A stretch of 64,000 nt of DNA from an uncultured Spirochaetaceae bacterium (GCA_944389275.1 CALXLT010000033.1:62001-126000); one strand, 5' to 3'. Shown: positions 52,681 to 61,675, numbered from the stretch's first letter. Numbers and translations: made by a program. The notes: generated from the letters alone by a model not told the origin.

Positions 52681-53000
52681 TGTCCATCGTGATGAACCTG
52701 TATTACACAGGGCAGAACGGGAACGCGCGGAAGTTCGCAAAGGAGATGGAGGAAAGCGGTGTCGCGTCCCTCATCAGGGCCGAGGATGGAAATGAAAGAT
52801 ATGAGTACTTCTTCCCCGCGGATGACGCAGAGACCGTGCTTCTGATTGATGCGTGGCGCGACCAGGAGGCGCTGGATAGTCACCACCATTCTCCATTGAT
52901 GAGGAGGATCGCGGAGCTTCGGGATAAATATGACCTTCATATGAGAGCAGAACGCTACATTCCCGAGGAGAATCCGGACTTGGAGTTCATCAGGAAATAA
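52680..53000 (+). CDS. Antibiotic-biosynthesis-monooxygenase (ABM)-fold protein, quinol monooxygenase-like
   Basis: A 106-residue dimeric alpha-beta ABM-domain protein. IVMNLYYTGQNGNARKFAKE begins the first strand and helix, and VLLIDAWRDQEALDSHHHSP is the typical second strand and W-x-D/N-x-A-H motif. The family includes YgiN quinol monooxygenase and heme-degrading enzymes. Coupling to a flavodoxin, a TetR regulator and a MATE exporter suggests handling of quinones or other electrophiles. Confidence 0.85.
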   Translation: MSIVMNLYYTGQNGNARKFAKEMEESGVASLIRAEDGNERYEYFFPADDAETVLLIDAWRDQEALDSHHHSPLMRRIAELRDKYDLHMRAERYIPEENPDLEFIRK

Positions 53001-53080
53001 GCCCGCGGCCATCCCCTATCGCTGTTTTCAGTCAGGGCTTTCAAATTCCACCATTGCGTCTTACTATCAATGGTAGGAAT

Positions 53081-54484
53081 ATGAAGACACAGACAGCAGA
53101 GGAGAAGTACAGGCGAATGACGGAAACGCCTGTAAAAGGGCTTATACTGACGCTTTCCGTCCCGACCATCATCAGCAATCTGATATCGACGCTATACAAT
53201 GCCGCCGATACCTTCTTCGTCGGCCAGATATCCACAAGCGCCTCAGCGGCGGTAGGAGTGGCGCTATCACTTCAGGCCGTGATACAGGCAATAGGCTTCT
53301 TCTTCGGACAGGGAAGCGGGAACAACATGTCACGGCGGCTTGGCGCGCATGACGAGAAGACAGCGGAAGAGCTGGCATCCACGGGCTTCTTCTCGTCCCT
53401 GCTTCTTTCCGTGGCCATCACTGTCATCGGCATCATATTCCTCCGTCCGCTGGCCATATTCCTTGGCTCCTCCGATACGATACTGCCATACGCCATGGAC
53501 TACATGTTCTGGATCCTCATAGCCTCCCCTTTCATGGCCTCATCGCTTGTGCTGAACAACCAGCTGAGATTCGAGGGCAACTCGTTTTATTCGATGATCG
53601 GCCTGACCACGGGAGGCATCCTCAACCTGTTCCTGGACCCACTCTTCATATTCGTCTTCGATATGGGGATATCAGGGGCGGCGCTGGCCACAGCGATAAG
53701 CCAGTTCGTGAGCTTCGCCATCCTCTTCATACTCTCCGAGCGCATAGGAACGGTCAAGATAAGGCCACGCTCATTCAAGCCAACGCTGCAGATGCTTGGA
53801 ATGATCACGAATGGCGGCCTGCCATCGCTTTGCAGGCAGAGCGTGACATCGGTCGCCATGATCTGCCTCAACAACGCCGCCCTTCCTTATGGGGATGCTG
53901 CGATAGCCGCGATGGCCATCGTCAACAAGATAGGCAACTTCACCAACTCGGTGCTCATAGGAGTCGGACAAGGCTTCCAGCCAGTGTGCGGCTACAACTA
54001 TGGAGCCAAGCTATATAAGAGAGTGAAGGAAGGCTTCTGGTTCTGCGTGAAGATGATGTCCGTTGTCCTTCTCATCCTTGCCGTCATCGAGTTCATATGG
54101 GCCTCACCTATCGTGGGATTCTTCCGCAAGGGAGATCCGGACGTAATTGAAATAGGAGACATAGCGCTGAGGCTGCGGTGCTTCACGCTCGTCTTCTCCT
54201 CCTGGATAACGATAAGCAACATGCTGCTGCAGACAACAGGCAAGATGTGGAGGGCGTCAATACTCGGCTTCGCGCGCCAGGGAATCATACTCATCCCGAT
54301 CGTGCTTATCCTTCCTCAGTTCATCGGCATCTGGGGCATACAGATAGCCCAGCCGCTCGCTGACCTTATATCATTCATCATATCCGTACCGATGACGATG
54401 GGCGTCATAAGGCAGATGAACGAGGGAGCGAAGGTAGAGGAAGCCAGCATATTCGCCAAGGCCAGTGAAAAACAGCTTGATTGA
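53081..54484 (+). CDS. MATE family efflux transporter (second)
   Basis: A 467-residue transporter with twelve helices in two halves, of the DinF/MepA-like branch. Typical elements are SVPTIISNLISTLYNAADTF and FFGQGSGNNMSRRLGAHDEK near residue 85, and GVGQGFQPVCGYNYGAKLYK in the second half. The ATG at 53081 gives a normal N-terminus; one at 53054 adds nine non-typical residues. It ends the TetR-flavodoxin-ABM set after an 80-bp gap and is probably part of the same response. Confidence 0.92.
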   Translation: MKTQTAEEKYRRMTETPVKGLILTLSVPTIISNLISTLYNAADTFFVGQISTSASAAVGVALSLQAVIQAIGFFFGQGSGNNMSRRLGAHDEKTAEELASTGFFSSLLLSVAITVIGIIFLRPLAIFLGSSDTILPYAMDYMFWILIASPFMASSLVLNNQLRFEGNSFYSMIGLTTGGILNLFLDPLFIFVFDMGISGAALATAISQFVSFAILFILSERIGTVKIRPRSFKPTLQMLGMITNGGLPSLCRQSVTSVAMICLNNAALPYGDAAIAAMAIVNKIGNFTNSVLIGVGQGFQPVCGYNYGAKLYKRVKEGFWFCVKMMSVVLLILAVIEFIWASPIVGFFRKGDPDVIEIGDIALRLRCFTLVFSSWITISNMLLQTTGKMWRASILGFARQGIILIPIVLILPQFIGIWGIQIAQPLADLISFIISVPMTMGVIRQMNEGAKVEEASIFAKASEKQLD

Positions 54485-54525
54485 TTCCTCTTCTTCTGCT
54501 AGAGTCATAAAGCAACTTAATGCAT

Positions 54526-54599
54526 GGTGTGATACCCAAGTGGCCTAAGGGGACGGTCTGCAAAACCGTTTTTCATCGGTTCGAATCCGATTCACACCT
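54526..54599 (+). tRNA. tRNA-Cys (GCA)
   Basis: A complete 74-nt cloverleaf: acceptor GGTGTGA pairs with TCACACC (54592-54598), the anticodon stem ACGGT/ACCGT encloses CTGCAAA with anticodon GCA (54560-54562), and the T-loop is GGTTCGAATCC. The discriminator base is T, as expected for tRNA-Cys. CCA is not encoded. A terminator follows, then a cluster of toxin-antitoxin genes. Confidence 0.96.
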
Positions 54600-54607
54600 C
54601 TAGAACC

Positions 54608-54634
54608 AACTCCTTGCAATGCAAGGAGTTCTTT
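54608..54634 (+). terminator. Terminator of tRNA-Cys
   Basis: AACTCCTTGC (54608-54617) pairs with GCAAGGAGTT (54621-54630), followed by CTTTC. Confidence 0.85.
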
Positions 54635-54725
54635 CATGAATGTTACAAAATAAGGCCAGGAAATAGATAATTCGATAGATTTTTGGGAAATTCCATATGC
54701 TGGTTTTCCATATTTTATGTTGATT

Positions 54726-54745
54726 TGTACATAAAATAATGTACA
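54726..54745. promoter_or_regulatory. Probable brnTA operator
   Basis: TGTACAT and ATGTACA form a perfect inverted repeat with a 6-bp AT spacer, about 20 bp ahead of the brnT start. BrnA is known to repress its own operon, so this is the likely site. Confidence 0.6.
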
Positions 54746-54765
54746 TTGATATATGGATATTGAAT

Positions 54766-55062
54766 ATGACAGAGAAGAGCCGCGATGGATTATTTGAATG
54801 GGATACCGAAAAGAACAAGGTGAATATCGTTAAACATGGAATCTCATTCTCTGAAGCCATAGGGATCTTTCTGGATGCAGACAGACAGGAATTCTTTGAT
54901 GAACTGCATTCATCAGAAGAAGAACAAAGATACATAACTATAGGAAGATTGCCTGGAAAACTTCTTATCGTACTTGTTGTATCTACTGATCGGAATGGAA
55001 TAACAAGGATCATATCTGCTAGATATGCTTCGAAAAAGGAGGAACAGCTTTATTATGGATGA
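54766..55062 (+). CDS. brnT: BrnT-family ribonuclease toxin
   Basis: A 98-residue toxin of the BrnT family, a RelE-like mRNase. The family opening GLFEWDTEKNKVNIVKHGISF (given here as two parts: GLFEWDTEKNK and VNIVKHGISF) starts near residue 8, and the C-terminal IISARYASKKEEQLYYG supplies the conserved Arg-x-x-Ser-x-Lys region. The ATG at 54766 fits known BrnT starts; a further ATG at 54739 lies inside the operator. It overlaps brnA by 8 bp in the normal toxin-first order. The pair appears intact. Confidence 0.9.
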   Translation: MTEKSRDGLFEWDTEKNKVNIVKHGISFSEAIGIFLDADRQEFFDELHSSEEEQRYITIGRLPGKLLIVLVVSTDRNGITRIISARYASKKEEQLYYG

Positions 55063-55300
55063 TAAAAGATTGGATTTCTCTGATATTCCGGAACTTACAT
55101 CGGATTATCTCAAGACATTGAAGAAAGTGACGCCCAGGGAGTTCTATAAAGTGACGCCAATCAAGGAATCATGCCACATAATGCTCGACAAGGACGTTCT
55201 CGATTTCTTTGGCAAAGGAACGAAGAGAGGCTATCAGACGAGAATAAACGAGGCCTTGAGGGAATATATGGCAGAGCATATCAATGAGTATCATGCCTAG
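55055..55300 (+). CDS. brnA: BrnA-family antitoxin
   Basis: An 81-residue antitoxin with an N-terminal toxin-binding part and a C-terminal ribbon-helix-helix-like DNA-binding segment (VLDFFGKGTKRGYQTRINEA then LREYM, about 48-73), as in BrnA/BrnA-like proteins. GGAGG lies 12 bases ahead of the start. It neutralises BrnT and represses the operon. Its last 8 bp overlap a small DUF2442-like fragment. Confidence 0.9.
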   Translation: MDDKRLDFSDIPELTSDYLKTLKKVTPREFYKVTPIKESCHIMLDKDVLDFFGKGTKRGYQTRINEALREYMAEHINEYHA

Positions 55301-55409
55301 ACCTGCAGCAATCAGGGTTCTTGCTTTTGATGATCCCGTATTCTCGTTGAGTTTGATACGGGAGAGGAAAATCATGGATGTTAAGCCATATGCCTCTGGG
55401 AGGTTTTAA
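55293..55409 (+). pseudogene. DUF2442-like N-terminal fragment
   Basis: A 38-codon frame starting inside brnA encodes IRVLAFDDPVFSLSLIRERK then IMDVKPYASGRF and stops. This matches the first half of DUF2442 proteins (IK-V----Y-L-L-F-NG---FDVKPY----F), small proteins often found beside toxin-antitoxin genes. The second half is missing, so it is a remnant or a very short member. The overlap with brnA suggests it was once cotranscribed. Confidence 0.5.
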
Positions 55410-55552
55410 TTATCGTAGCTATTTTCTTCAAGCATAATTGAGTGTCGTCTCAGGATTCTCTTGTCTAAGCTAGCTGTTGGACCATTGAAGACTTGTGCCG
55501 TCTGAAATAGTTGCAATTATATATGGCAATATACTTCTATTAGAGGCAGAGC

Positions 55553-55822
55553 ATGGCAGATACAACGAATTTCAGTTTGCGCATAGACAATGATTAAAAA
55601 ACAGAGTGAAGTTCTTTTTGCTGAACTTGGAATGAATCTCACCACTGCGATAAATGTTTTTCTCCGTCAGGCTGTGCGGGATGGCGGTTTTCCGTTTGAG
55701 GCCAGGCTGGATGTGCCAAATAAACGGGCGGCAGCTGCTATAGAAGAAGCTCTTGCATTGATTGCTGACAAGAATATAAAAAGTATTCCGTTGAAGAGGC
55801 GCTGCAGGAACTGAAGAAATGA
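55553..55822 (+). pseudogene. dinJ: DinJ/RelB-type antitoxin, two frameshifts
   Basis: The frame opens MADTTNFSLRIDND and hits a TAA (55595-55597) at an A-run. Reading in the -1 frame continues with KKQSEVLFAELGMNLTTAIN and VFLRQAVRDGGFPFEARL, an unmistakable ribbon-helix-helix antitoxin. A second -1 shift near 55787 is needed to reach the family-typical VEEALQELKK ending at 55822, where the stop overlaps the yafQ start (ATGA), the normal gene order. The gene is probably inactive. Confidence 0.8.
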
Positions 55823-56081
55823 GTCTCCCACTCAATTCAATCAGGATTATAAGAAAGCTTCTAAACGTAATCTTCCGATTGGGCTTCTGGATGACATAAT
55901 CTAGAAACTTGCAGCAGGAGAAAAATTGCCAGAGAAGAATAGGAATCATGCACTTTCCGGTACTTGGAATGGATTCCGGGAATGCCATATCCTGCCTGAC
56001 TGGCTTCTGATATATCGGATTGAAGCCGATATCCTTGTGCTGACTTTAGCGAGAACAGGAAGTCATAGAGATTTATTTTGA
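55819..56081 (+). pseudogene. yafQ: YafQ-type mRNase toxin, broken
   Basis: The start MSLP is followed after a -1 shift (about 55830) by TQFNQDYKKASKRNLPIGLL, then an in-frame TAG at 55902-55904, then KLAAGEKLPEKNRNHALSGT, WNGFRECHILPDWLLIYRIE and LARTGSHRDLF. This is the RelE-superfamily YafQ toxin with its catalytic His in SGSH-like GSHRDLF. The nonsense codon and the shift make it almost certainly inactive. Confidence 0.82.
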
Positions 56082-56509
56082 TTTTAGGATTGATCCTCTT
56101 AGATAAAGGAAGCTGAAAAGAGTTTATTGACCATATTCATCAAACACTCCATCGCGTATATGCTTACTGTGGCATCACGCTGCAGCCCCCTCTTTTTTGA
56201 TTCTACAGAGGGTAGCGCGCATAGGAAAAGGACTTTGGGTGTCGCGAGAGCGGGATTTTGCTATATGACAAAGATGATCCTGCTCGGCCCTCTTGAACTT
56301 AGATCATCTCTTTGGCTATCGCTAACCTTTGATTATCAGAATCAGACATCATAGATATATTCCCCATTGATGATGGATATATCCTATGTTCCTCGCTTGA
56401 AAGAAAGTATGATTAAGTCCTTCGGAATATCGGCTCGTTTACTAAGTTTAAACTTAGTAAAATACGATTGAGTGAAAATCGAGAGGAAGCAATACCGCTA
56501 TAATGCAAA
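56082..56509. other. Gap without recognisable genes
   Basis: These 428 bp hold only short frames with no family resemblance. The sequence is AT-rich and looks like decayed accessory DNA; a perfect palindrome lies near its end. Confidence 0.5.
56439..56462. repeat. Perfect 24-bp palindrome
   Basis: Each half reads TTTACTAAGTTT and the halves are exact reverse complements. It is AT-rich and stands alone between the toxin-antitoxin debris and the GH88 fragment. It may be an operator left from a lost gene. Confidence 0.6.
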
Positions 56510-56527
56510 GAGGGGCCTAAGCCCCTC
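56510..56527 (-). terminator. Hairpin after the GH88 fragment
   Basis: GAGGGGC (56510-56516) pairs with GCCCCTC (56521-56527) around CTAA, 4 bp past the GH88 stop codon; TTTGC follows on the minus strand. Confidence 0.65.
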
Positions 56528-56531
56528 ATTA

Positions 56532-57354
56532 TCACCACCAGCTCTGCCAGCCACCGCCAAGCCTGACAAGCACTTCAAGCCAGTAGTAATCACCCCAGCT
56601 GACGCACTCATCGACACCGGCGGGAGTGCAGGTGTTGTATGGGCTCTTCTTTGAATACGTGCCATGCTTCACAAGCCCGTTCACGCCCTCCTCCTCAGGA
56701 AGCGTCATGCACGTGTCATACACAGCCTTGAGAAGCTGTTTCGCGAGCTTACGGTACTTGATGGCCTTATCGCATTCCCCGAGCTTATCGTATGAGTCCG
56801 CCGCGTCCAGGAAGCCACAGGCCACGATAGAGGCGGAGGAAGAGTCACGAGGCTCATCACCTGAGGTGAAAATAAGATCCCAGTAAGGTATCATGTCCTC
56901 AGGCAGGCGCTTCATGAAATAGTCAGAGACATGCTCGAAAAGATCGAGATAGGACCTCTCCCCTGTGTGCCTGTACGCGAGGGCAAGTCCATATACGCCC
57001 CAGGTCTGGCCTCGGGCCCATGAGGAATCGGCCTTATAGCCCTGGCAGGTCTCGCCTCTGAGCGGCTCTCCTGTCTCCTTATCCATGAAGAATGTATGGA
57101 AGCTCGAGTAATCGCTGCGGAAGGAGTTCGCGACACAGGTCTTGGTATGGCGTACCGCGATATCCCTATAGATGGCCTTGCCCGTCTCCTTCTCCGCCCA
57201 ATAAAGCAGAGGCAGGTTCAGAAGGCAATCGATTATGTACCTGTAGTTATCATCAGCGCCCATCTTGCCCCAGGCCTGGATGAACTGGCCCTTCTCCTGG
57301 AACCGGGACACGAGATTATCCGCGGCCGCGATTGCGGCCTCACCTGCGTGGAAC
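56532..57354 (-). pseudogene. GH88 unsaturated glucuronyl hydrolase, N-terminus missing
   Basis: About 274 codons matching the C-terminal three quarters of family 88 glycoside hydrolases, which hydrate and split unsaturated uronic acids from polysaccharide-lyase products. Motifs include RFQEKGQFIQAWGKMGADDN, SSFHTFFMDKETGEPLRGET and SSWARGQTWGVYGLALAYRH. Roughly the first 90 residues of the usual 370-390, including the first catalytic Asp, are absent. The open frame runs on to 57551, but that part is antisense to the sensor kinase gene. The break at about 57350 coincides with the kinase's own truncation, so both lost their 5' ends in one deletion. Confidence 0.8.
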
Positions 57355-58701
57355 CACCTGAACAAGATAGTCCTCTTCAGCGCGGATGGAAGCCTTTCGT
57401 TCGAATACGTGAAATGGCGCAGCGGCAGCATGAGCGACGCTGAAAGCATCCTCTCCTCCGACAGCTTCGCATCCCTCTCGTTCCCGCCCGGGGCCGTCGT
57501 GCAGCTGATGCTATCCGAGACGATAAACGAGCCGAGGCAGCCCGCCGTCATAGCATATGGGAAGATAAGGAACTCGGAGGCATATGTCTACGCGGAGATA
57601 TCGGCAAGCATCTTCAACGGGATCACGGAGTCATCGATAAGCAACGCGTACATAGTCTCGGGCGATGAAGCCTATCCGGGAGAGATACCGGCAGCTCTCA
57701 TGGACGGGAAGGAATGGGAAGCGACCGAGTATGAGACGGCGATCCCGGGATGCAGCATAATCCATTTCATAAACAAGAGCCCGATGGGAGTCGCCTCTGC
57801 ATACGGCCTGGCGATGTTCGTCTGCATCCTCATAGCCTCGGCGGCCCTGTTCCTCTTCCTGTCAGTCCTGCTTTCCCGCTATCTCACGAAGACCTCATCC
57901 AGGCTTGTCAGGCATATCAGATACCTCATGGACACCAATGACTTCGGCTATACAGATGAATCCATCGAGGAAGGGGATGTGGAGATAGCGAGCATAGGGC
58001 GCACGCTCAATGCGATGAGTGTCTCGATATCAGATCTTTTGAAGCGCAATGAGGCTTTATACGAGGACAAGAAGAAGATGGAGATCAGCATGCTGCAGAT
58101 GCAGGTGAATCCTCATTTCCTGTACAACACGCTGGAATCAATGCACTACCTTGCCGATGTGCAGAAGAACGACGGGATAGCCCGGATGAGCCGGGGGCTC
58201 TCAACACTGCTGCGCAACATGGCGAAAGGCAGCAGCGACAAGATCACGCTTCGCGAGGAGCTGTCGCTTCTCAATGACTATGATGACATACAGCAGGTCA
58301 GGTACATGGGCATGTACGAGATCGCGTATGATGTCCCGGAGAGCCTTATGGACCTCCTTATACAGAAATTCACCCTGCAGCCGCTTGTCGAGAACGCGAT
58401 ATTCCATGGCATAGAGCCATCGGGGCGCTGCGGCACGATAACAGTCCGCGCGCGACTTGAAGGACAGGACCTCGCCATCGCGGTCATTGATGATGGCGTC
58501 GGCATATCAAAGGAGGATATCGGCCACATATTCGATGAGAGGATGCACTCCAAGACAGATATGACCGGAGTCGGCATCAGGAACATAGATGAGAGGATAA
58601 AGCTCGTGTATGGCGAGGGCTATGGCCTCTCGTTCCGATCGGAGAAAGGCAGGTTCACTGAGGTGACCGTGAGGATAAAGGCGGAAAGAGATGGGGTATA
58701 A
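57346..58701 (+). pseudogene. YesM/LytS-type sensor histidine kinase, N-terminus missing
   Basis: About 450 codons of a two-component sensor kinase. The remaining part holds the end of an extracytoplasmic sensor region, one membrane helix (YGLAMFVCILIASAALFLFL), a HAMP-like linker, the phosphorylated-His box MQVNPHFLYNTLESMHYL, the N-box LVENAIFHGIEPS and the G-box IDDGVGISKED. The first membrane helix and most of the sensor are missing and no start codon with a ribosome site is seen; the first in-frame ATG after the junction is at 57430. The stop overlaps the response regulator start by 11 bp. Confidence 0.8.
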
Positions 58702-60256
58702 AGTCATCGTGGTGGATGATGAGCCGATCATCCTCTCCGGCATAAGGCACCTTATCGCATGGGACGAGGTCGATGCCGAGATCATAGGATGCGCGGCAAA
58801 TGGTGATGAGGCGTACAGGATGATACAGGAAAGCCATCCTGATATCGTAATCACGGACATAAGGATGACCGTGATGGACGGCCTTGCACTTGCAGGGCGG
58901 TGCAGCGAGGAATTTCCGGAGATAGTATTCATAATACTCACGAGCCTTGCAGAGTTCAGCCTCGCGAAGGAAGCCATAAGCTACGGCATCACCGACTACC
59001 TACTGAAGACAGAGCTTGACAGCAAAAGCCTTGCATCTGCCATGCAGAGGGCTGAGGAAGAATCCGACAGGAGAAAAGACAGCTATGGCAAGGAGGACGG
59101 GGAGAAGAGCGCGGCGACCATTGCCCACGTTGTCTCAAGCCTCCTTATAATGCGTGATATCACGAACAGCACGAAGGCTATCATGGAGGAGCAAGGGCTT
59201 CTTGAGAGCTATGCCTTCATAGCCTTCGCCTATAGCTTCCCATCCCCTAGCCTGGAGACCCAATGGAACACGGATGACTACAGGAAGCTTCAGGAATGGG
59301 AGCGTGACATCATAGAGAAGATACTCTCATCATCGCTGCGCTCCTTCTGGCCCGTCACCCCTATATCAGGCAAGACCGGAAGCCTCATCTATTTCGTGCC
59401 GGACGTGCCGCCAGCTACATGGCAGGCCGTGGCGTCAAGGATAGAGAGCAAGGCTATCTCCGCCTCATCGATGGTGACAGGGCTGACGCCAACGCTTCTG
59501 AGGACACCTGTCATGGAAGGCCGGGACAGGCTGAAGGACGCGAGGGACAGCCTAGAGCTTCTGCTGCAGGCTTATTACCTCGAGAAGGATGAGAATGACA
59601 TCACGCCATCATCGCTTGATGTCGATGCCGTATTCCCGAAGATAGAGAATGCGATAACGGCCAAGGACGCCGTAAGCTGCCGGGCCTGCTTTTCGGTCCT
59701 GCGCGCATCGCTCTCCACGATCGACCATAGCCTCAGCCAGTTCACGTTCCTCTCATCCGCGCTTCAGTCGGCGATCTCAAGCGGTCTTTCAGCGATAGGG
59801 CTCAAGGAAGAAAGATCCATACTCGATGCCTTTGAGACTGCAAGATTCATAACAAGGCGTACCGAGGCCCTCGCGTTCATCGATGACGCGGAAAGCAGCC
59901 TGCTTGAGCTCATAGAGAGCAAGGGCGGGACAGGAAGCGATGTCGCGGACAAGGCCAGGGAATATGTACTTGCGCATATAACGGAGAGGATCTCCCTTTC
60001 CGATGTCGCGGCCTACGCCTGCGTGTCCCCCGGCTATATGTCCAAAAGCTTCAAGCGCATAATGGGCATAAGCCTCGTTGATTACATCAATTCCATGAAG
60101 ATAGAGAAGTCGAAGGAGATGATGGAGACAGACCCATCGCTCCGCATCGCTGATATAGCGCTCAGCCTCGGCTTCAGCAATATCTATTATTTCTCGAAGG
60201 TATTCAGGAAGATGGAAGGCGTCCCTCCGACGGAATACCAGAAGAGGAAAGAGTAA
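58691..60256 (+). CDS. YesN-type response regulator with AraC DNA-binding domain
   Basis: A 521-residue regulator. The receiver domain (1-120) has the acidic pair DDEP, the phospho-acceptor in VITDIRMTVMDG and the conserved Lys in DYLLKTELD. A long middle region (about 150-400) of unknown fold follows, and the C-terminal AraC helix-turn-helix pair (about 420-520) contains ISLSDVAAYACVSPGYMSKS and LRIADIALSLGFSNIYYFSK. Its partner kinase is truncated just upstream, so its signalling is probably disconnected. Such pairs often control glycan uptake, fitting the GH88 fragment. Confidence 0.93.
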   Translation: MGYKVIVVDDEPIILSGIRHLIAWDEVDAEIIGCAANGDEAYRMIQESHPDIVITDIRMTVMDGLALAGRCSEEFPEIVFIILTSLAEFSLAKEAISYGITDYLLKTELDSKSLASAMQRAEEESDRRKDSYGKEDGEKSAATIAHVVSSLLIMRDITNSTKAIMEEQGLLESYAFIAFAYSFPSPSLETQWNTDDYRKLQEWERDIIEKILSSSLRSFWPVTPISGKTGSLIYFVPDVPPATWQAVASRIESKAISASSMVTGLTPTLLRTPVMEGRDRLKDARDSLELLLQAYYLEKDENDITPSSLDVDAVFPKIENAITAKDAVSCRACFSVLRASLSTIDHSLSQFTFLSSALQSAISSGLSAIGLKEERSILDAFETARFITRRTEALAFIDDAESSLLELIESKGGTGSDVADKAREYVLAHITERISLSDVAAYACVSPGYMSKSFKRIMGISLVDYINSMKIEKSKEMMETDPSLRIADIALSLGFSNIYYFSKVFRKMEGVPPTEYQKRKE

Positions 60257-60281
60257 GCGCAGCCCCGTAAGGAAGCTGCGC
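60257..60281. terminator. Hairpin between convergent genes
   Basis: GCGCAGC (60257-60263) pairs with GCTGCGC (60275-60281) directly after the response-regulator stop. No clear T-run, so termination is uncertain. Confidence 0.5.
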
Positions 60282-60286
60282 ATGGA

Positions 60287-61675
60287 TCATACGGAAAGCC
60301 AGGAAAGGGCAGCTTCGAGGCGCCTGTCATCCCCTCGCTCGAACGCCTCGGCGTCAAACGAGACCACCTCATCCACGGGGATTCCCATCCCCTCATAGCT
60401 CCTGCCGTCAAGATACCTCGTCTGCAGATAAGGCGTATACATAAGCGTTATGTATGGCGATACGGATGTTATCCCGGCGTTGAACAGCTGCTCGGACGCA
60501 TCATGCAGAGTCCCCGTGCCTCCACAGGAATGGGTTCCGAACAGCCTCACGTCATAGCCATAATTATCCCTCAGGGCCATGAGCGTGAACGTGGACATCT
60601 CCGCGCATGACACGCTGTTTTCATTGAGGATGACAGCTATAGGGACATCCTTGCTGAACGTGCCATATTCAAGAAGGGTGCATCGCTTGATCCAGAAAGG
60701 CGTCCACGCGCTATAGTCAGTCCTGTTCTCGCTGGCCTTGCGTCTTGTCTCCCCTATCCTGATGCTATCCACATCGCTTGGCATTAGCGCCGTCCACAGT
60801 ACAGACATCTCCGCGACCCTTCCTCCGAGATTGCCACGAAGATCGATGATGACTCCTGTTGTATCAGGCTCCGCGACAAGGGAGATGAAGCTATTCACGA
60901 TAGCCGAGACCTCATTCTCCGCGCCGCTATCATCAGCATCTGCCATGTATTCATATATGCCGAACGCGCTGAAGGAGAAATAGACTATGCCATCACGGCT
61001 CTTTCCAAGCACTAGATGGAGCTCATCAACTCCATCGCTCTCAGCGATATTCACATACTGCATCTCTCCAAAGCCATACTCTGAAGCTAACGCGCCGGAA
61101 GCGGTGGCTGTTCCCGAGCCCGTTGAAGGAAGGCCGAACGAATACTCCATGATATGTGCAGTATCCTCTTTGGAATGATCCCAATATCGATCATAAAGAG
61201 CGGCATGGCGTCCATCGAAATCCGAGAAGAACCGGAAGATCTGGTCATCATCATATCCTAGCTCCTTCATATTCCTATATGTGCTCGGAACCAGCTGGAT
61301 ATTATTCTCCGCGGAATCATCGATCATGAGCGCATAGTGCCCGTCGCTGAGGTCTTTCGTGATATCAAAGAGATAGCGGCCCGCCGTGAGTGTATTGGCC
61401 CTCTGCTCTTCCGCGCTCCTTTCCTCATCAAAGACAATCCCAAGTTCCTCGAACTTGCCCTTGTACTCATCATAGACACGGTCCCAGTCCCTTCCCTCTC
61501 CATAATCAAGGCTCCAGAAAGGATAGTTCGTGCTCATCTTCTTCCAGAAGATATCGAAGGTCTCACCCCAGGTCTCAGCCTCAGGGAAATCACGGGAAAG
61601 ATCCGCCTGAGGGCGGCATGAGACGATAAGCAGCGCAGCAATCAGGAAAAGCGCGATATTCCTACCCTTTCTCAT
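60287..61675 (-). CDS. S41-family peptidase lipoprotein
   Basis: A 462-residue lipoprotein with lipobox LIVSC near residue 20. The S41 (C-terminal-processing/tricorn-like) core lies in the second half: VIIDLRGNLGGRVAEMSVLW, then AVILNENSVSCAEMSTFTLM with the catalytic Ser in the SCAE element. There is no obvious PDZ domain. It may degrade or process envelope proteins or peptides. The start at 61675 has GGAGG seven bases ahead; it overlaps the barrel-protein gene by 4 bp. Confidence 0.87.
   Translation of the reverse strand: MRKGRNIALFLIAALLIVSCRPQADLSRDFPEAETWGETFDIFWKKMSTNYPFWSLDYGEGRDWDRVYDEYKGKFEELGIVFDEERSAEEQRANTLTAGRYLFDITKDLSDGHYALMIDDSAENNIQLVPSTYRNMKELGYDDDQIFRFFSDFDGRHAALYDRYWDHSKEDTAHIMEYSFGLPSTGSGTATASGALASEYGFGEMQYVNIAESDGVDELHLVLGKSRDGIVYFSFSAFGIYEYMADADDSGAENEVSAIVNSFISLVAEPDTTGVIIDLRGNLGGRVAEMSVLWTALMPSDVDSIRIGETRRKASENRTDYSAWTPFWIKRCTLLEYGTFSKDVPIAVILNENSVSCAEMSTFTLMALRDNYGYDVRLFGTHSCGGTGTLHDASEQLFNAGITSVSPYITLMYTPYLQTRYLDGRSYEGMGIPVDEVVSFDAEAFERGDDRRLEAALSWLSV

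Noticed and set aside
55335-55362. CCCGTAT/ATACGGG hairpin as a brnTA terminator
   Set aside because: No T-run follows, the loop is 14 nt, and it lies inside the DUF2442-like frame.
55590-55814. A short antitoxin starting at the ATG at 55590
   Set aside because: The true N-terminus of the DinJ family is encoded directly upstream in the other frame, so this ATG is an accident of the frameshift.
57355-57551. Upstream part of the open frame continuing the GH88 gene
   Set aside because: The extra 65 codons lack GH88 resemblance and are antisense to the sensor domain of the kinase.
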